The notes under the pieces were generated by a model, which had not been told where the DNA came from, did no database searches, and saw only the letters and a list, made by a program, of their open reading frames with translations. A DNA stretch of 34,693 nt from Chloroflexota bacterium (lineage in GTDB: Bacteria; Chloroflexota; Anaerolineae; Anaerolineales; Anaerolineaceae): NCBI GenBank assembly GCA_019136215.1, contig JAGVUP010000170.1, positions 1-34,693 on the forward strand. The letters run 5' to 3'. This document shows positions 6,667-15,518 of this stretch, in pieces (position 1 is the first letter of the stretch; the number at the start of each line of letters is the position of its first letter). A program made the position numbers and the translations under genes.

Positions 6667-9078
6667 TTACGCCTGCACGGGGACGTCTTCTTCCACTTCA
6701 AAGAGTGATTTGCAATTTCCGCAGACGGCTTGTTTGCCATTTTTCCTGGTCAGCATGCCACCGCACTTCGGGCAGGCTTGCGCGAGCGGTTTATCCCATG
6801 AGACGAAGTTGCAGTCCGGGTATCGCGAGCAGCTATAGAACACCCGCCCGCGTTTGCTCCGCTTCTCCACCACCTCGCCCTGACGGCAATCCGGGCAAGT
6901 GACCCCGATTTTTTCCAGCCAGGGTTCCGTGTGCCGGCACTTCGGAAAGTTGGAACAACTGATAAACCTTCCAAACCTCCCCGTCCGCAGCACTAGATCA
7001 CCGCCGCAGTCAGGGCACGCCCTGCCGACCGGCTCGGGTTTCACCTGGGTCTTGGGCATATTCTCCTTGGCATGGTCGAGGCTTTCCTTGAAAGGTCCGT
7101 AAAAATCACGGATGACATCCACCCAACCGGTCTCGCCTTGTGCGACCGCGTCCAGTTTGTCTTCCATCGCAGAGGTAAAGCCGATGTCCACGATCGACGG
7201 GAAAAATTCCACTACCAGATCATTCACCAGAAAGCCAATTTCCGTCGGGATCAGACGTTTCGCTTCGCGCGTGACGTATCCGCGCGCCTGGATGGTCGTG
7301 ATGATCGGCGAGTAGGTCGAAGGTCTTCCGATTTTGTTTTCCTCCAAAATCTGGATAAGCGAGGCTTCCGTGAATCTTGGAGGCGGCTCGGTGAAATGTT
7401 GGCTTGGATTGATGTCTATCAGATGCTGCCTCTGCCCGACCACCAGGATTTCGATCGGCAGATCGGTCTGATCTTCATCTTCTTTCTCATCTTCGCCCCG
7501 TACCGCCGCGTAGAGCGCCCGATACCCGGGGAAGATGGTCTTGCTCCCGTTCGCGCGGAACACACAGCTTTCGCTGCCCACCTTGCCGGCGATGTTCACC
7601 GCGATGGTTTCTATCAGCGCGGGAGCCATCTGGCTGGCAATAAAACGCTGCCAGATCAGCTTGTATAGTTTGTACTGGTCGTTCGTCAGGTGGTCTTTCA
7701 CGCTCTCGGGGATGCGCCTTACGGAGGTTGGTCGGATCGCCTCATGGGCTTCCTGCGCAGAAGCAGCGCGCGTGCGGTAGACCGGCGCTTTTTCGGGTAC
7801 GTATTTTTCTCCATATTTCTGCGCGATGTACTCGCGGGCTTCCCGCACAGATTGTTCTGAGACGTGTACGGAATCGGTACGCATATACGTGATCAGACCT
7901 GTTTCTTCCCCGCCGCCGAGATCGATACCCTCATAAAGCTGCTGCGCCACTGCCATCGTCTTTTTCGTCAAAAAGCCCAGACGAGTCGAGGCTTCCTGCT
8001 GCAGGGTGCTCGTGATGAAGGGAGATCCCGGGCGGACGCTCTTCGTATTGCGGTCGATGCTCTCCAGCGTGTACGCTGCCGCCTTCAATTTTTCCAGCAG
8101 CGCCATGGTTGTTTTTTCGTCCGATAGTTGCGGATCGGCGCCATTGACCTTGAAGAGACGCGCCTTATATTGTTTCTTGCTTCCTTCGGGTTCAAACAAA
8201 CCGGTGATCTTCCAATATTCAACCGGCACAAAAGCCTGGATTTCGCGTTCACGTTCAACAACCAGCCGCAGTGCCACGGACTGCACCCGACCCGCGGAAA
8301 GGTGACCCTTTACCTTTGCCCAAAGGATTGGGCTCAGGCTGTAACCTACCAGACGGTCGAGGATGCGGCGCGCCTGTTGGGCGTCCACCAGATCCATATC
8401 GATTTGCCGGGGTTGGGCAAACGCGTTCGACACCGCTTCTTTGGTGATTTCATGGAAAACGACCCTTTCCACCTTGTCCGGTTCCATTTGAGCGGATTCC
8501 ATCACATGCCAGGCGATCGATTCGCCTTCACGATCTGGGTCAGTGGCGAGGAAAATTTTCTCGCATCGCGCGGACTTTGCCGCGATTTCCGCGACCAGCT
8601 CTTTTTTTTCATTCGGTACGCGATACTTGGGTGCGAAATCGTTCTCCACATCCACACTTAATTGCGACTTGAGCAGATCGCGAACGTGCCCCACCGATGC
8701 CATCACCTGATAACCATCACCCAGGAATTTGCCGATCGTGCGCGCCTTCGCGGGGGATTCGACGATCACGAGAGGCTTTCCATTTCCCGCCGAGACCTTT
8801 CTGGCTGAGCTCGATCTGCTGCCCGCGGCAGGGGCGGCGGGCTTTCGGGCAGCGCCAGTTTGCTTACTACGGCGCGCGGTTTTCTTCGCGCCGGGTTTGC
8901 CCGGGATAATCGCGGGTTTTTCCATACCTTCGTGCGCGGGCGTCAAACCCATACGGAAAAGTTTCGTGCCGCAAACGCCGCAGACCCCCTCCGTCATGGC
9001 AGCTCCCCGGCTGGTAAAGCCGGGCTGTGCCTGGGTGATCTCGCGTTTTTCTTTACATTTAAAACAATAAGCTTCCAA
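6667..9078 (-). CDS. topA: DNA topoisomerase I with an extra N-terminal zinc ribbon
   Basis: 803 residues; type IA topoisomerase that relaxes negative supercoils. Residues 1-45 form an added zinc ribbon (C5, C8, C33, C36: YCFKCKEKRE and GVCGVCGTKLFRM), resembling the DUF5679 family. A low-complexity Lys/Ala/Ser linker runs to about 100. The Toprim domain starts at KPLVIVESPAKARTIGKFLG, with acidic ATDPDREGE at 178-186. The catalytic tyrosine is Y398 in GLITYMRTDS. The C-terminus has three topoisomerase zinc ribbons (CPDCGG, CPDCRQG, CPKCGG). The start is TTG 9078 with GGGAG upstream; it is needed to include the first Cys pair. It follows dprA on the same strand after 239 bases. Confidence 0.95.
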   Translation of the reverse strand: MEAYCFKCKEKREITQAQPGFTSRGAAMTEGVCGVCGTKLFRMGLTPAHEGMEKPAIIPGKPGAKKTARRSKQTGAARKPAAPAAGSRSSSARKVSAGNGKPLVIVESPAKARTIGKFLGDGYQVMASVGHVRDLLKSQLSVDVENDFAPKYRVPNEKKELVAEIAAKSARCEKIFLATDPDREGESIAWHVMESAQMEPDKVERVVFHEITKEAVSNAFAQPRQIDMDLVDAQQARRILDRLVGYSLSPILWAKVKGHLSAGRVQSVALRLVVEREREIQAFVPVEYWKITGLFEPEGSKKQYKARLFKVNGADPQLSDEKTTMALLEKLKAAAYTLESIDRNTKSVRPGSPFITSTLQQEASTRLGFLTKKTMAVAQQLYEGIDLGGGEETGLITYMRTDSVHVSEQSVREAREYIAQKYGEKYVPEKAPVYRTRAASAQEAHEAIRPTSVRRIPESVKDHLTNDQYKLYKLIWQRFIASQMAPALIETIAVNIAGKVGSESCVFRANGSKTIFPGYRALYAAVRGEDEKEDEDQTDLPIEILVVGQRQHLIDINPSQHFTEPPPRFTEASLIQILEENKIGRPSTYSPIITTIQARGYVTREAKRLIPTEIGFLVNDLVVEFFPSIVDIGFTSAMEDKLDAVAQGETGWVDVIRDFYGPFKESLDHAKENMPKTQVKPEPVGRACPDCGGDLVLRTGRFGRFISCSNFPKCRHTEPWLEKIGVTCPDCRQGEVVEKRSKRGRVFYSCSRYPDCNFVSWDKPLAQACPKCGGMLTRKNGKQAVCGNCKSLFEVEEDVPVQA

Positions 9079-9228
9079 AACTAACTCCCTTGACAGGTGT
9101 GTCTATAAAAATCGCACGCCTATGATACCATAACCATGTTTTTATCAAGGACGACCTTGGACGATTTTTGACAACCCTGATTTTATTTATCAGTGCTGCA
9201 TGGCAAGCCCCTAAAAGAACGCCTTGTA

Positions 9229-9250
9229 CGGGAGGGACTTGCTCCTCCCG
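9229..9250 (-). terminator. Possible weak terminator or hairpin downstream of dprA
   Basis: CGGGAGG at 9229-9235 pairs perfectly with CCTCCCG at 9244-9250, with an 8-base loop, 68 bases beyond the dprA stop. On the minus strand the nearest T-rich stretch (TTCTTTT) comes about ten bases after the stem, so the terminator is not canonical. The rest of 9079-9317 holds no gene that I can support. Confidence 0.35.
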
Positions 9251-9317
9251 AAGGTGCCCGGTAAAGATTATTGCATTTTGAAGGCAAGACCTGTTTTCCC
9301 TAGATTAAAACCATCCC

Positions 9318-10409
9318 TTACATCCATTTGCCGGCTTGGCGGTAAACCATCCCCCGCTCTTTGACGACCAAACCCCTCAATTCCATCATGGTCAGGGTGA
9401 CGGTAAGTTTCTCTACGCTCATGTCCATCCGCACGCAAATTTCATCGATGTGAAGTGAATCCTGCCCCAAGACATGCAGGATCGTCCGCTCCGCGTCCGT
9501 AAGGTTTTGCTGTTGGGGTTTCTCCACCCGGCTGTCTGCTTCAATGCGCAGCGCCTCCAGCACCGTTTTTGGATTGGTCATGGGCATTGCACCCTCACCA
9601 ATCAGATCATTCGTGCCGCGGCTCATCGGCGAAAGCACTGACCCCGGCACTGCAAAGACTTCGCGGTTTTGCTCGACCGCGAATTTCGCCGTGATCAGAG
9701 CGCCGCTCTTCTCGCCCGCCTCGATCACGATCGTCGCGCGGCTCAAGCCCGAAATGATTCTGTTGCGCGGCGGAAAGTTGATCCCATCCGGTTTCGTCCC
9801 CGGAGCATAATCGCTGACGATGGCTCCGTGTTCCTTTATCCGCTCCGCCAGCCGGCGGTGCTCCGGCGGATAGATGATATCAACTCCGCTCCCCAGCACC
9901 GCGATCGTCCTGCCTCCGGCTTCGATCGCTGCCTGGTGCGCCAGCCCGTCCACCCCACGCGCCAAACCGCTCACCACCGTCACCCCGCTTTGAGCCAGGT
10001 AGGCGGCAGTATCCTGCGTGATTTGCTTGCCATAAGAGGTAACGTTCCGTGTACCCACGATCGCCACCGCAAGGTCGTCCTGGACAGTTATTGTGCCTTT
10101 GTAATATAAAACCGGCGGCGGTTGAGCAATTTCTTTCAGATATCGCGGGTAAGCCTCATCCTCCCAGGTCAGAAAGCTAATATCCTTCGACCGCAGTTGT
10201 TCCGTCAGGGCGAGCGGATCTAGGCTTTCGCGTTTTTCGAGGATGTCGCGGACGTTTTTCTCAGAAAGACCAGCGGCGAGCAGCTCCGCGCTGTCTGCCT
10301 CCCACGCCCTGCTGAGTTCGCCAAAAAAAGAGAGCAGCTTCCGGAACCGGACCGCTCCAATGCCTTTTACGTGGCTGAACGCCAGCCAAAAACCCGTCTG
10401 GTCCATCAC
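9318..10409 (-). CDS. dprA: DNA processing protein DprA (Smf)
   Basis: 363 residues. DprA protects incoming single-stranded DNA and loads RecA during natural transformation. An N-terminal helix-hairpin-helix-like region (FSHVKGIGAVRFRKLLSFFG) precedes the extended Rossmann fold: VAIVGTRNVTSYGKQ, VVSGLARGVDGLAHQAAI, GGRTIAVLGSGVDIIYP and FPPRNRIISGLS. A C-terminal winged helix (ILHVLGQDSLHIDEICVRM) completes the full-length architecture. It begins with GTG 10409 or ATG 10406, overlapping the rimM stop, so the two are translationally coupled. Presence of dprA alone does not show that the organism is competent. Confidence 0.95.
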   Translation of the reverse strand: MMDQTGFWLAFSHVKGIGAVRFRKLLSFFGELSRAWEADSAELLAAGLSEKNVRDILEKRESLDPLALTEQLRSKDISFLTWEDEAYPRYLKEIAQPPPVLYYKGTITVQDDLAVAIVGTRNVTSYGKQITQDTAAYLAQSGVTVVSGLARGVDGLAHQAAIEAGGRTIAVLGSGVDIIYPPEHRRLAERIKEHGAIVSDYAPGTKPDGINFPPRNRIISGLSRATIVIEAGEKSGALITAKFAVEQNREVFAVPGSVLSPMSRGTNDLIGEGAMPMTNPKTVLEALRIEADSRVEKPQQQNLTDAERTILHVLGQDSLHIDEICVRMDMSVEKLTVTLTMMELRGLVVKERGMVYRQAGKWM

Positions 10410-10960
10410 CCGCGCAGCCCTTCCAACAGGCGGACTTCCAATCGTTTTTGGTCGAGATCGACCTTCTGGATCACCTCTGGAATCGCGGGAATAAGCAATT
10501 CCTTGCCATCCGGTTGGTCGATGATGTAAACCTCATTCGCGCCAGTTTCCATGATAGCCGCTAGTACGCCGAGCTTTTCTTCCCCCTCCCAGACCGTCAA
10601 ACCGACCAATTGGTGGTGGTAGTATCTGCCTTCTGGCAGGCTGGGGAGATCCTTTACCGCGGCGAAAACGTCTTTGCCGGTCAGTTCCCGCGCGCTTTCA
10701 AGATTATCGTAGCCTTCCAGCTTCAGGAGCATCAGGTTGTTCTTCCAGCGCGTGGCGATGACCTTACGCGCCTGGTACTCGGAGCCAACATAGATAATCT
10801 TCCCTCTGCGGATGCGCTCCGGAAAATCCGTGATCACGCGCATGCTGATCTCCCCCCGCACTCCGTGCGTGCGCTGGAACTTGCCAATTAATACATAAGC
10901 AGGCTCAATCGAAGCGACTGAGCCTGCTGTGTTTTGGTGTTGATCTGTCATTTTGGGCAT
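10406..10960 (-). CDS. rimM: Ribosome maturation factor RimM
   Basis: 184 residues. RimM binds ribosomal protein S19 in the 30S head and assists late 16S rRNA processing. The N-terminal beta-barrel shows YVLIGKFQRTHGVRGEISMRVITDFPERI, and the C-terminal PRC-barrel has LPEGRYYHHQLVGLTVWE and DQPDGKELLIPAIPEVIQKVD, both diagnostic. ATG 10958-10960 overlaps the khpA stop by one base (TAATG); an alternative ATG three codons later is possible. In many genomes trmD follows rimM, but here dprA follows directly. Confidence 0.94.
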   Translation of the reverse strand: MPKMTDQHQNTAGSVASIEPAYVLIGKFQRTHGVRGEISMRVITDFPERIRRGKIIYVGSEYQARKVIATRWKNNLMLLKLEGYDNLESARELTGKDVFAAVKDLPSLPEGRYYHHQLVGLTVWEGEEKLGVLAAIMETGANEVYIIDQPDGKELLIPAIPEVIQKVDLDQKRLEVRLLEGLRG

Positions 10961-11211
10961 TAACCCAGATCCACCACATCCATGGTAACCTGCTTGCCAT
11001 TGCGCGCAGCAACCACCTTCAGGATGGCTCTCAGCGAGTTTGCCACCCGGCCTTGCTTACCGATCACGCGACCGATGTCCGCTTTGCCGACCTGCAAGTC
11101 CAGATGAATGCTGTTCCCGTTGCGGTACTCGTCAACAAAGACCTGTTGTGGGTCATCCACGATCGACTGCGCGAGGAAAACCAGCAGATCATGCAATTTG
11201 GATTCTTTCAT
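10960..11211 (-). CDS. khpA: KH-domain RNA-binding protein KhpA
   Basis: 83 residues, a single type II KH domain with the RNA-binding loop IGRVIGKQGRVANSLRAIL at about residues 46-64. KhpA proteins bind RNA, often with KhpB/Jag, and affect cell division and cell-wall synthesis in Firmicutes. A position between rpsP and rimM is the standard genomic location. It starts at ATG 11211, 12 bases after the rpsP stop codon on the minus strand. The partner KhpB is not in the window. Confidence 0.93.
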   Translation of the reverse strand: MKESKLHDLLVFLAQSIVDDPQQVFVDEYRNGNSIHLDLQVGKADIGRVIGKQGRVANSLRAILKVVAARNGKQVTMDVVDLG

Positions 11212-11222
11212 GACATGCCCCG

Positions 11223-11576
11223 TTATGCCTTGGCGTAATGGGTGGTTTTGGGATGAGCGACAAGATTGCTGTAAACTTCTTTTGCCTCGGCTAAGAGAGC
11301 TTCTTTGTCCTCACCCGCTTTGAACCGCTTAAAGCGCTCATCCAGCTTTACGACTTTGAAGAGTTTCTGCACTGACTCAGAAGGCTGCGCGCCGACGCTC
11401 AGCCAGTGATAGACGCGCTCTTCGTCAAACACAATCGTACCGGGTTCAGTACGGGGATTGTACTGACCGACGATTTCGATGAAACGCCCATCGCGGGGAC
11501 TTTCTTTGTCCGCCACAATCACACGATACTGCGGTTGGTGAGCTGAACCCACCCGACGTAAACGAATACGTACCAT
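11223..11576 (-). CDS. rpsP: 30S ribosomal protein S16
   Basis: 117 residues. The start MVRIRLRRVGSAHQPQYRVIVADKESPRDGRFIEIVGQYNP, written here only to its family motif RDGRFIE and GQYNP, matches S16, as does YHWLSVGAQPSESVQKLF. S16 is an early-assembly protein of the small subunit. The C-terminus (after about residue 80) is a charged extension of the kind common in S16. AAGGAG lies 13 bases upstream of the ATG. It is part of the ffh-rpsP-khpA-rimM run. Confidence 0.95.
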   Translation of the reverse strand: MVRIRLRRVGSAHQPQYRVIVADKESPRDGRFIEIVGQYNPRTEPGTIVFDEERVYHWLSVGAQPSESVQKLFKVVKLDERFKRFKAGEDKEALLAEAKEVYSNLVAHPKTTHYAKA

Positions 11577-11674
11577 TTCTTACTAATACTCCTTGACCTT
11601 TTATCTATTTCTTCCTGGCTCCGTCAAAGGCTGAGAGAATGCTGAAGGGGCATTTCCTTCTTCCATGCCGAGGA

Positions 11675-13000
11675 TTATCCAAATAACCTATTAATATTAC
11701 CACGTCCGCCGGATTTTTGGAACTTTTTCATTAAAGTCTGTATGTCCCGGAATTGCTTCATCAATTTGTTGACATCCTGCACGTCTTTACCGCATCCAGC
11801 CGCGATGCGCCGGCGGCGGCTCGCGTTCAGGATGCGGGGATCCTGCCTTTCCCTGGGGGTCATCGAATTGATGATCGCCTCTACCGTTTTAAGTTGATCC
11901 TCCGCTTCATGCGGGTCTACCGACTTGGCAACCGTGCCAAGCTGCCCGGGCAGCATGCCCAAAACCTGCCCGATGGGTCCCATTTTTTTGATTTGCCGCA
12001 GTTGGTTGGCAAAATCCTGCAGCGTAAACTGACCGGTCAGCATCCGTTGAGCTTCTTTGACATCCATCTGCCCGGCGTAGGCGGCTTCCGCCTTTTCGAT
12101 CAAGCCGAGCATGTCCCCCATGCCCAGGATGCGCGAGGAGATGCGGGTCGGGTCGAAGACCTCCAGCGCGTCCAAACCTTCGCCAGTACCGAGGAACTTG
12201 ATCGGGATCCCAGTCACTTCACGGATCGAAATCGCCGCGCCGCCGCGGGCATCGCCATCGATCTTCGTAAAAATCAGCCCGCTCACCGGAATCACGTTCA
12301 CAAAACCTTTCGCGATGTTCAAAGCCTCCTGCCCGATCATTGAATCGACCACCAGCAGGATTTCCTTCACCGGCACCGCCTCATTCAAGGCTTTCAGTTC
12401 ATTCATCAATGTGTCGTCCAACTGTGAACGCCCGGCGGTATCCAGCAAAATGACCGAGTAACCGCCTTTTCTCGCTGCTTCCACTGCGCTTTTCGCGATT
12501 TGGACCGGTTTAGCGCCTTCCACACTATGGACAGGCACGTCGATCCGCTCACCAAGTGTCTGAAGCTGTTTGATGGCTGCCGGTCGATAGATATCCGCTG
12601 CCACCATCATTACGCGCTCGCCTCTTGAGCGAAGCCGTTTTGCCAGTTTGGCAGCCGCGGTCGTCTTACCCGAACCCTGCAGACCCACCAACATCACCAC
12701 ATGCGGTTTCTCCCCTCGCAGGTTGAGCGGAGCAGGCTGCCCGAGGATTTCGATCAATTCCTCGTGAACGATCTTGATGACTTGCTGGGCGGGGTTGAGC
12801 GCTTTTGAGACTTCCGCACCAATAGACCGTTCCTTGACCCGCTTGGTGAAGGACTTAACGACGGTGTAATTGACGTCCGCCTCCAAAAGCGCCAGGCGAA
12901 CTTCGCGCATCGCCTTCTCAACATCCTCTTCGCTCAGCTTTCCGCGCCGGCGGAGATTGTCGAAGACGGCAGTCAGTTTATCGGTAAGGTTTTCAAACAT
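11675..13000 (-). CDS. ffh: Signal recognition particle protein Ffh
   Basis: 441 residues. Ffh binds signal peptides and 4.5S RNA and delivers ribosomes to FtsY at the membrane. The N domain is at 1-90. The GTPase domain has G1 GLQGSGKTTAAAKLAKRL, DTAGRSQLDD, and TKIDGDARGGAAIS. The methionine-rich M domain starts near FTLQDFANQLRQIKKMGP, with the RNA-binding SRRRRIAAGCG helix. The C-terminal MKKFQKSGGRGNINRLFG is normal. It is the first gene of the minus-strand block. A TATCAT hexamer on the minus strand just upstream is a weak -10 candidate. No SRP RNA gene was found in the window. Confidence 0.96.
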   Translation of the reverse strand: MFENLTDKLTAVFDNLRRRGKLSEEDVEKAMREVRLALLEADVNYTVVKSFTKRVKERSIGAEVSKALNPAQQVIKIVHEELIEILGQPAPLNLRGEKPHVVMLVGLQGSGKTTAAAKLAKRLRSRGERVMMVAADIYRPAAIKQLQTLGERIDVPVHSVEGAKPVQIAKSAVEAARKGGYSVILLDTAGRSQLDDTLMNELKALNEAVPVKEILLVVDSMIGQEALNIAKGFVNVIPVSGLIFTKIDGDARGGAAISIREVTGIPIKFLGTGEGLDALEVFDPTRISSRILGMGDMLGLIEKAEAAYAGQMDVKEAQRMLTGQFTLQDFANQLRQIKKMGPIGQVLGMLPGQLGTVAKSVDPHEAEDQLKTVEAIINSMTPRERQDPRILNASRRRRIAAGCGKDVQDVNKLMKQFRDIQTLMKKFQKSGGRGNINRLFG

Positions 13001-13177
13001 GGTATTTCCCTGTTGTGGTAGCTTTTTCCTTCAAGCTCTTATGATACTCCATTCCTTGCCACTTTTCTAATAAACTTCCAATAATATATTTTGACTAATT
13101 CAGTCTTATTATTTTGCCTGCGTAACTTAATCTGCCTAAATGTGTTTTATAAAAAAAGATTTCACTTGGAGTAAGCT

Positions 13178-14035
13178 ATGAACAAAGTCGCTATTGTAAC
13201 CGACAGCACCACCGCTATCCCTGATGACATCGCGCGAGAACACAACCTCACGATCATTCCGCTCTCCGTCAATTGGGATGGCAAATCTTACCTCGACGGG
13301 ATCGAGATCACTGTGGAGGAATTTTACGAGCGGCTGTCAGAATCCAGCACGCTCCCCACCACCTCACAGCCACCAGTGGAGATGTTCGCAAAAGCCTATG
13401 AAAACCTCCTCAACCAGGGATACGATATTCTGACGATCGTTTTGTCTTCCAAGCTCTCCGGCACCTGGCTATCGGCTACTCAGGCTGCTGCGGATTTCCC
13501 AAAAAATCGGATCACCGTCCTGGACAGCCTTCAAGCTTCCATGCCTCTTACCCTTGTTGCCCTCCAAACGGCTGAGGCTGCCCTACGCGGCGCCACACTG
13601 CTCGAATGTACTAATCTTGCCAAGGACCTCTGCCAGCGTGTACGCACCCTCTTCATCGTCAATACGCTCGAATTCCTCCACAAAGGTGGCCGCATCGGCG
13701 GCGCTGCCCATCTGATCGGCACTGCGCTGCAGATGAAACCGATCCTCCAGATCAAAGATGGTCTGGTGGACTCCTTCAACAAAGTCCGCACTTTCCGGAA
13801 AGCGTCTGAACGCGTTTTGGAGGTCGCTGAAGCGGAGCTCGGAAAACAGGGCACCATTGAATACCTGGGTATTGTCACTGCCAACGCGCCCCAGGTGGCA
13901 GAGGATTTCCTGCGCGAAGCTCATGCGCGTTTCCGCGTTCGAAAAGAATTGGTCGGGTTGATCAGCCCGGTCATCGGCACGCACGTGGGACCCGGCGCGG
14001 TTGGGTTCGTCTACATTCCTGCCAAAAAATCCTGA
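13178..14035 (+). CDS. degV: DegV family protein, likely fatty-acid-binding subunit (FakB type)
   Basis: 285 residues. DegV/FakB proteins hold a fatty acid while FakA phosphorylates it. Visible motifs are VAIVTDSTTAIPDDI at the N-terminus, LPTTSQPP at about 59-66 and FIVNTLEFLHKGGRIGGAAHLIG in the central part, plus a C-terminal SPVIGTHVGPGAVGFVY with the conserved His. All are canonical. GGAG precedes ATG 13178 by six bases. A FakA homologue lies 3 kb downstream on the opposite strand, which makes the pair plausible. The bound lipid is unknown. Confidence 0.92.
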   Translation: MNKVAIVTDSTTAIPDDIAREHNLTIIPLSVNWDGKSYLDGIEITVEEFYERLSESSTLPTTSQPPVEMFAKAYENLLNQGYDILTIVLSSKLSGTWLSATQAAADFPKNRITVLDSLQASMPLTLVALQTAEAALRGATLLECTNLAKDLCQRVRTLFIVNTLEFLHKGGRIGGAAHLIGTALQMKPILQIKDGLVDSFNKVRTFRKASERVLEVAEAELGKQGTIEYLGIVTANAPQVAEDFLREAHARFRVRKELVGLISPVIGTHVGPGAVGFVYIPAKKS

Positions 14036-14055
14036 TTCCCCGAAAATCCCCATTT

Positions 14056-14086
14056 AGAGCCTGCCTGGTCAGGCTCTCTTTATTTT
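14056..14086 (+). terminator. Rho-independent terminator after degV
   Basis: AGAGCCTG (14056-14063) pairs with CAGGCTCT (14070-14077) around a six-base loop, followed by CTTTATTTT. It lies 20 bases after the degV stop, so degV is probably a single-gene transcript. Confidence 0.85.
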
Positions 14087-14097
14087 CCGCCTTGTTT

Positions 14098-14106
14098 TGA
14101 TACAAT
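14098..14106 (+). promoter_or_regulatory. Possible extended -10 promoter for the DUF1015 gene
   Basis: TGATACAAT is an extended -10 (TGn plus TACAAT) about 35 bases before the ATG at 14141 and just after the degV terminator. No convincing -35 hexamer is present at 16-18 bases upstream, which is tolerable for an extended -10. Confidence 0.4.
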
Positions 14107-14140
14107 AGGAACAACTCACCTATAGAAAAGGAGTTTATTC

Positions 14141-15460
14141 ATGTCGATCAAAGAAAAAATTGGTGTCCATGTTCCAGAAGTTCTCCTCCCGGCAAAGCGC
14201 ATAGATCCCCACAAATGGGCGGTCATCGCCTGCGATCAGTTTACCTCGCAGCCGGAATACTGGGAAAAGGTCGCTGAAACCGTTGGCGATGCCCCCTCCA
14301 CCTTCCACCTCATCCTCCCCGAAGCCTGGCTCCACAGCCCAGATGTCAAGGACCGCATTCGCCAAACCCAGCAGGCAATGCAAGACTACCTGGATACGGG
14401 CGTCCTTGAAGCGCATCACGGCTTCGTTTTTGTGGAACGCCAGATAGGCGACAAAACCCAATCTGGTCTCGTTGTCGCGCTCGACCTGGACCAATATGAC
14501 TACAACAAGGGCTCCCAAACCCTCATCCGTGCCACCGAAGGCACCATTCTTGACCGCATTCCTCCCCGGATGGACGTCCGCCGCGACGCCCTGCTCGAAA
14601 CGCCCCACATCCTTGTCCTCTACGACGACCCCGAAGGCGTTGTGCTTTCTGAGATCCTCGCCCATAAGGAAGTCCTGCCCCTTGCTTATGACTTCGAGTT
14701 AATGGCAGGCAGCGGTCACCTCGAAGGCAGGCTTGTGGAACACGCGGGACTTATTGACAGCGTCATCAATGGCTTGGCTTCTCTCATTGAGCCAGCCGCC
14801 TACATGCAGAAATACGACCTGCCAAACGCGGATTCTCCGCTGCTCTTTGCGATGGGTGACGGCAATCACTCCCTTGCCACTGCAAAAGCCATCTGGGAAG
14901 AGCTCAAACCCCATGTCGGCTCCGACCATCCGTCCCGCTACGCGCTGGTCGAACTGGTCAACCTTCACGACCCCTCCCTTTGCTTTGAACCCATCCACCG
15001 CGTGCTCTTTGATCCCGGTGAGGACTTCCTGACTGCCATGGAGGTCTATTTTGCGGAGAAGGTGAGCTTCCACCCTGCGGCAGACATGCCAACCCTCGTG
15101 GCGGAAGTCGTCAAGTCCACGCCTGCGGTGCAGCGTTTTGGCATGATCCAGCCCGACGCATACACCTTGGTTGAGCTCGACCATCCTGCCCATGACCTGA
15201 CTGCTGGCAGCCTGCAGCAATTCCTGGATCTCTACCTCAAGAGCCATCCCGACACCAAGATCGACTATGTCCACGGAGACGAAACGGTTGATGATCTCGG
15301 ACGTAAACCCGGAAATATCGGCTTCTTCCTGCCCCCTATCAGCAAGAATTCTTTCTTCCGGTCAGTCATCGTCGATGGCGCTCTGCCGCGCAAGACCTTC
15401 TCGATGAACCACGCCAAAGACAAGCGCTTCTACATGGAATGCCGACGCATAAAACCTTGA
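14141..15460 (+). CDS. DUF1015 family protein, function unassigned
   Basis: 439 residues, full length for DUF1015. Characteristic blocks are [20 protein letters not shown] with FTSQPEYWE at the N-terminus, [30 protein letters not shown] in the middle, and [21 protein letters not shown]. The [11 protein letters not shown] block, with His and Lys, looks like an active or nucleotide-binding site. No signal peptide or membrane segment is visible, so it is probably cytosolic. AAGGAG sits five bases or so upstream of ATG. It is followed by recA, whose -35 overlaps its stop codon. I know of no secure experimental function for this branch. Confidence 0.85.
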   Translation: MSIKEKIGVHVPEVLLPAKRIDPHKWAVIACDQFTSQPEYWEKVAETVGDAPSTFHLILPEAWLHSPDVKDRIRQTQQAMQDYLDTGVLEAHHGFVFVERQIGDKTQSGLVVALDLDQYDYNKGSQTLIRATEGTILDRIPPRMDVRRDALLETPHILVLYDDPEGVVLSEILAHKEVLPLAYDFELMAGSGHLEGRLVEHAGLIDSVINGLASLIEPAAYMQKYDLPNADSPLLFAMGDGNHSLATAKAIWEELKPHVGSDHPSRYALVELVNLHDPSLCFEPIHRVLFDPGEDFLTAMEVYFAEKVSFHPAADMPTLVAEVVKSTPAVQRFGMIQPDAYTLVELDHPAHDLTAGSLQQFLDLYLKSHPDTKIDYVHGDETVDDLGRKPGNIGFFLPPISKNSFFRSVIVDGALPRKTFSMNHAKDKRFYMECRRIKP

Positions 15461-15484
15461 CGAATGGAACAAGTGTGCTATATT
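15457..15484 (+). promoter_or_regulatory. recA promoter with a LexA-like operator in the spacer
   Basis: TTGACG (15457-15462) and TATATT (15479-15484) are separated by 16 bases, a good sigma70-type promoter. The -35 overlaps the stop codon of the DUF1015 gene. Within the spacer, GAAC (15467-15470), four bases, then GTGC (15475-15478) is one base away from the GAACNNNNGTTC SOS box of Gram-positive LexA. The promoter is solid; the operator is a suggestion. Confidence 0.7.
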
Positions 15485-15518
15485 TAACCTATCCGAAATA
15501 TTAGAATTGGGAGAACTT

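Noticed and set aside
9122-9148. topA promoter on the minus strand (TTGATA and TATCAT)
   Set aside because: The spacer is only 15 bases, shorter than usual; too weak to list as a feature.
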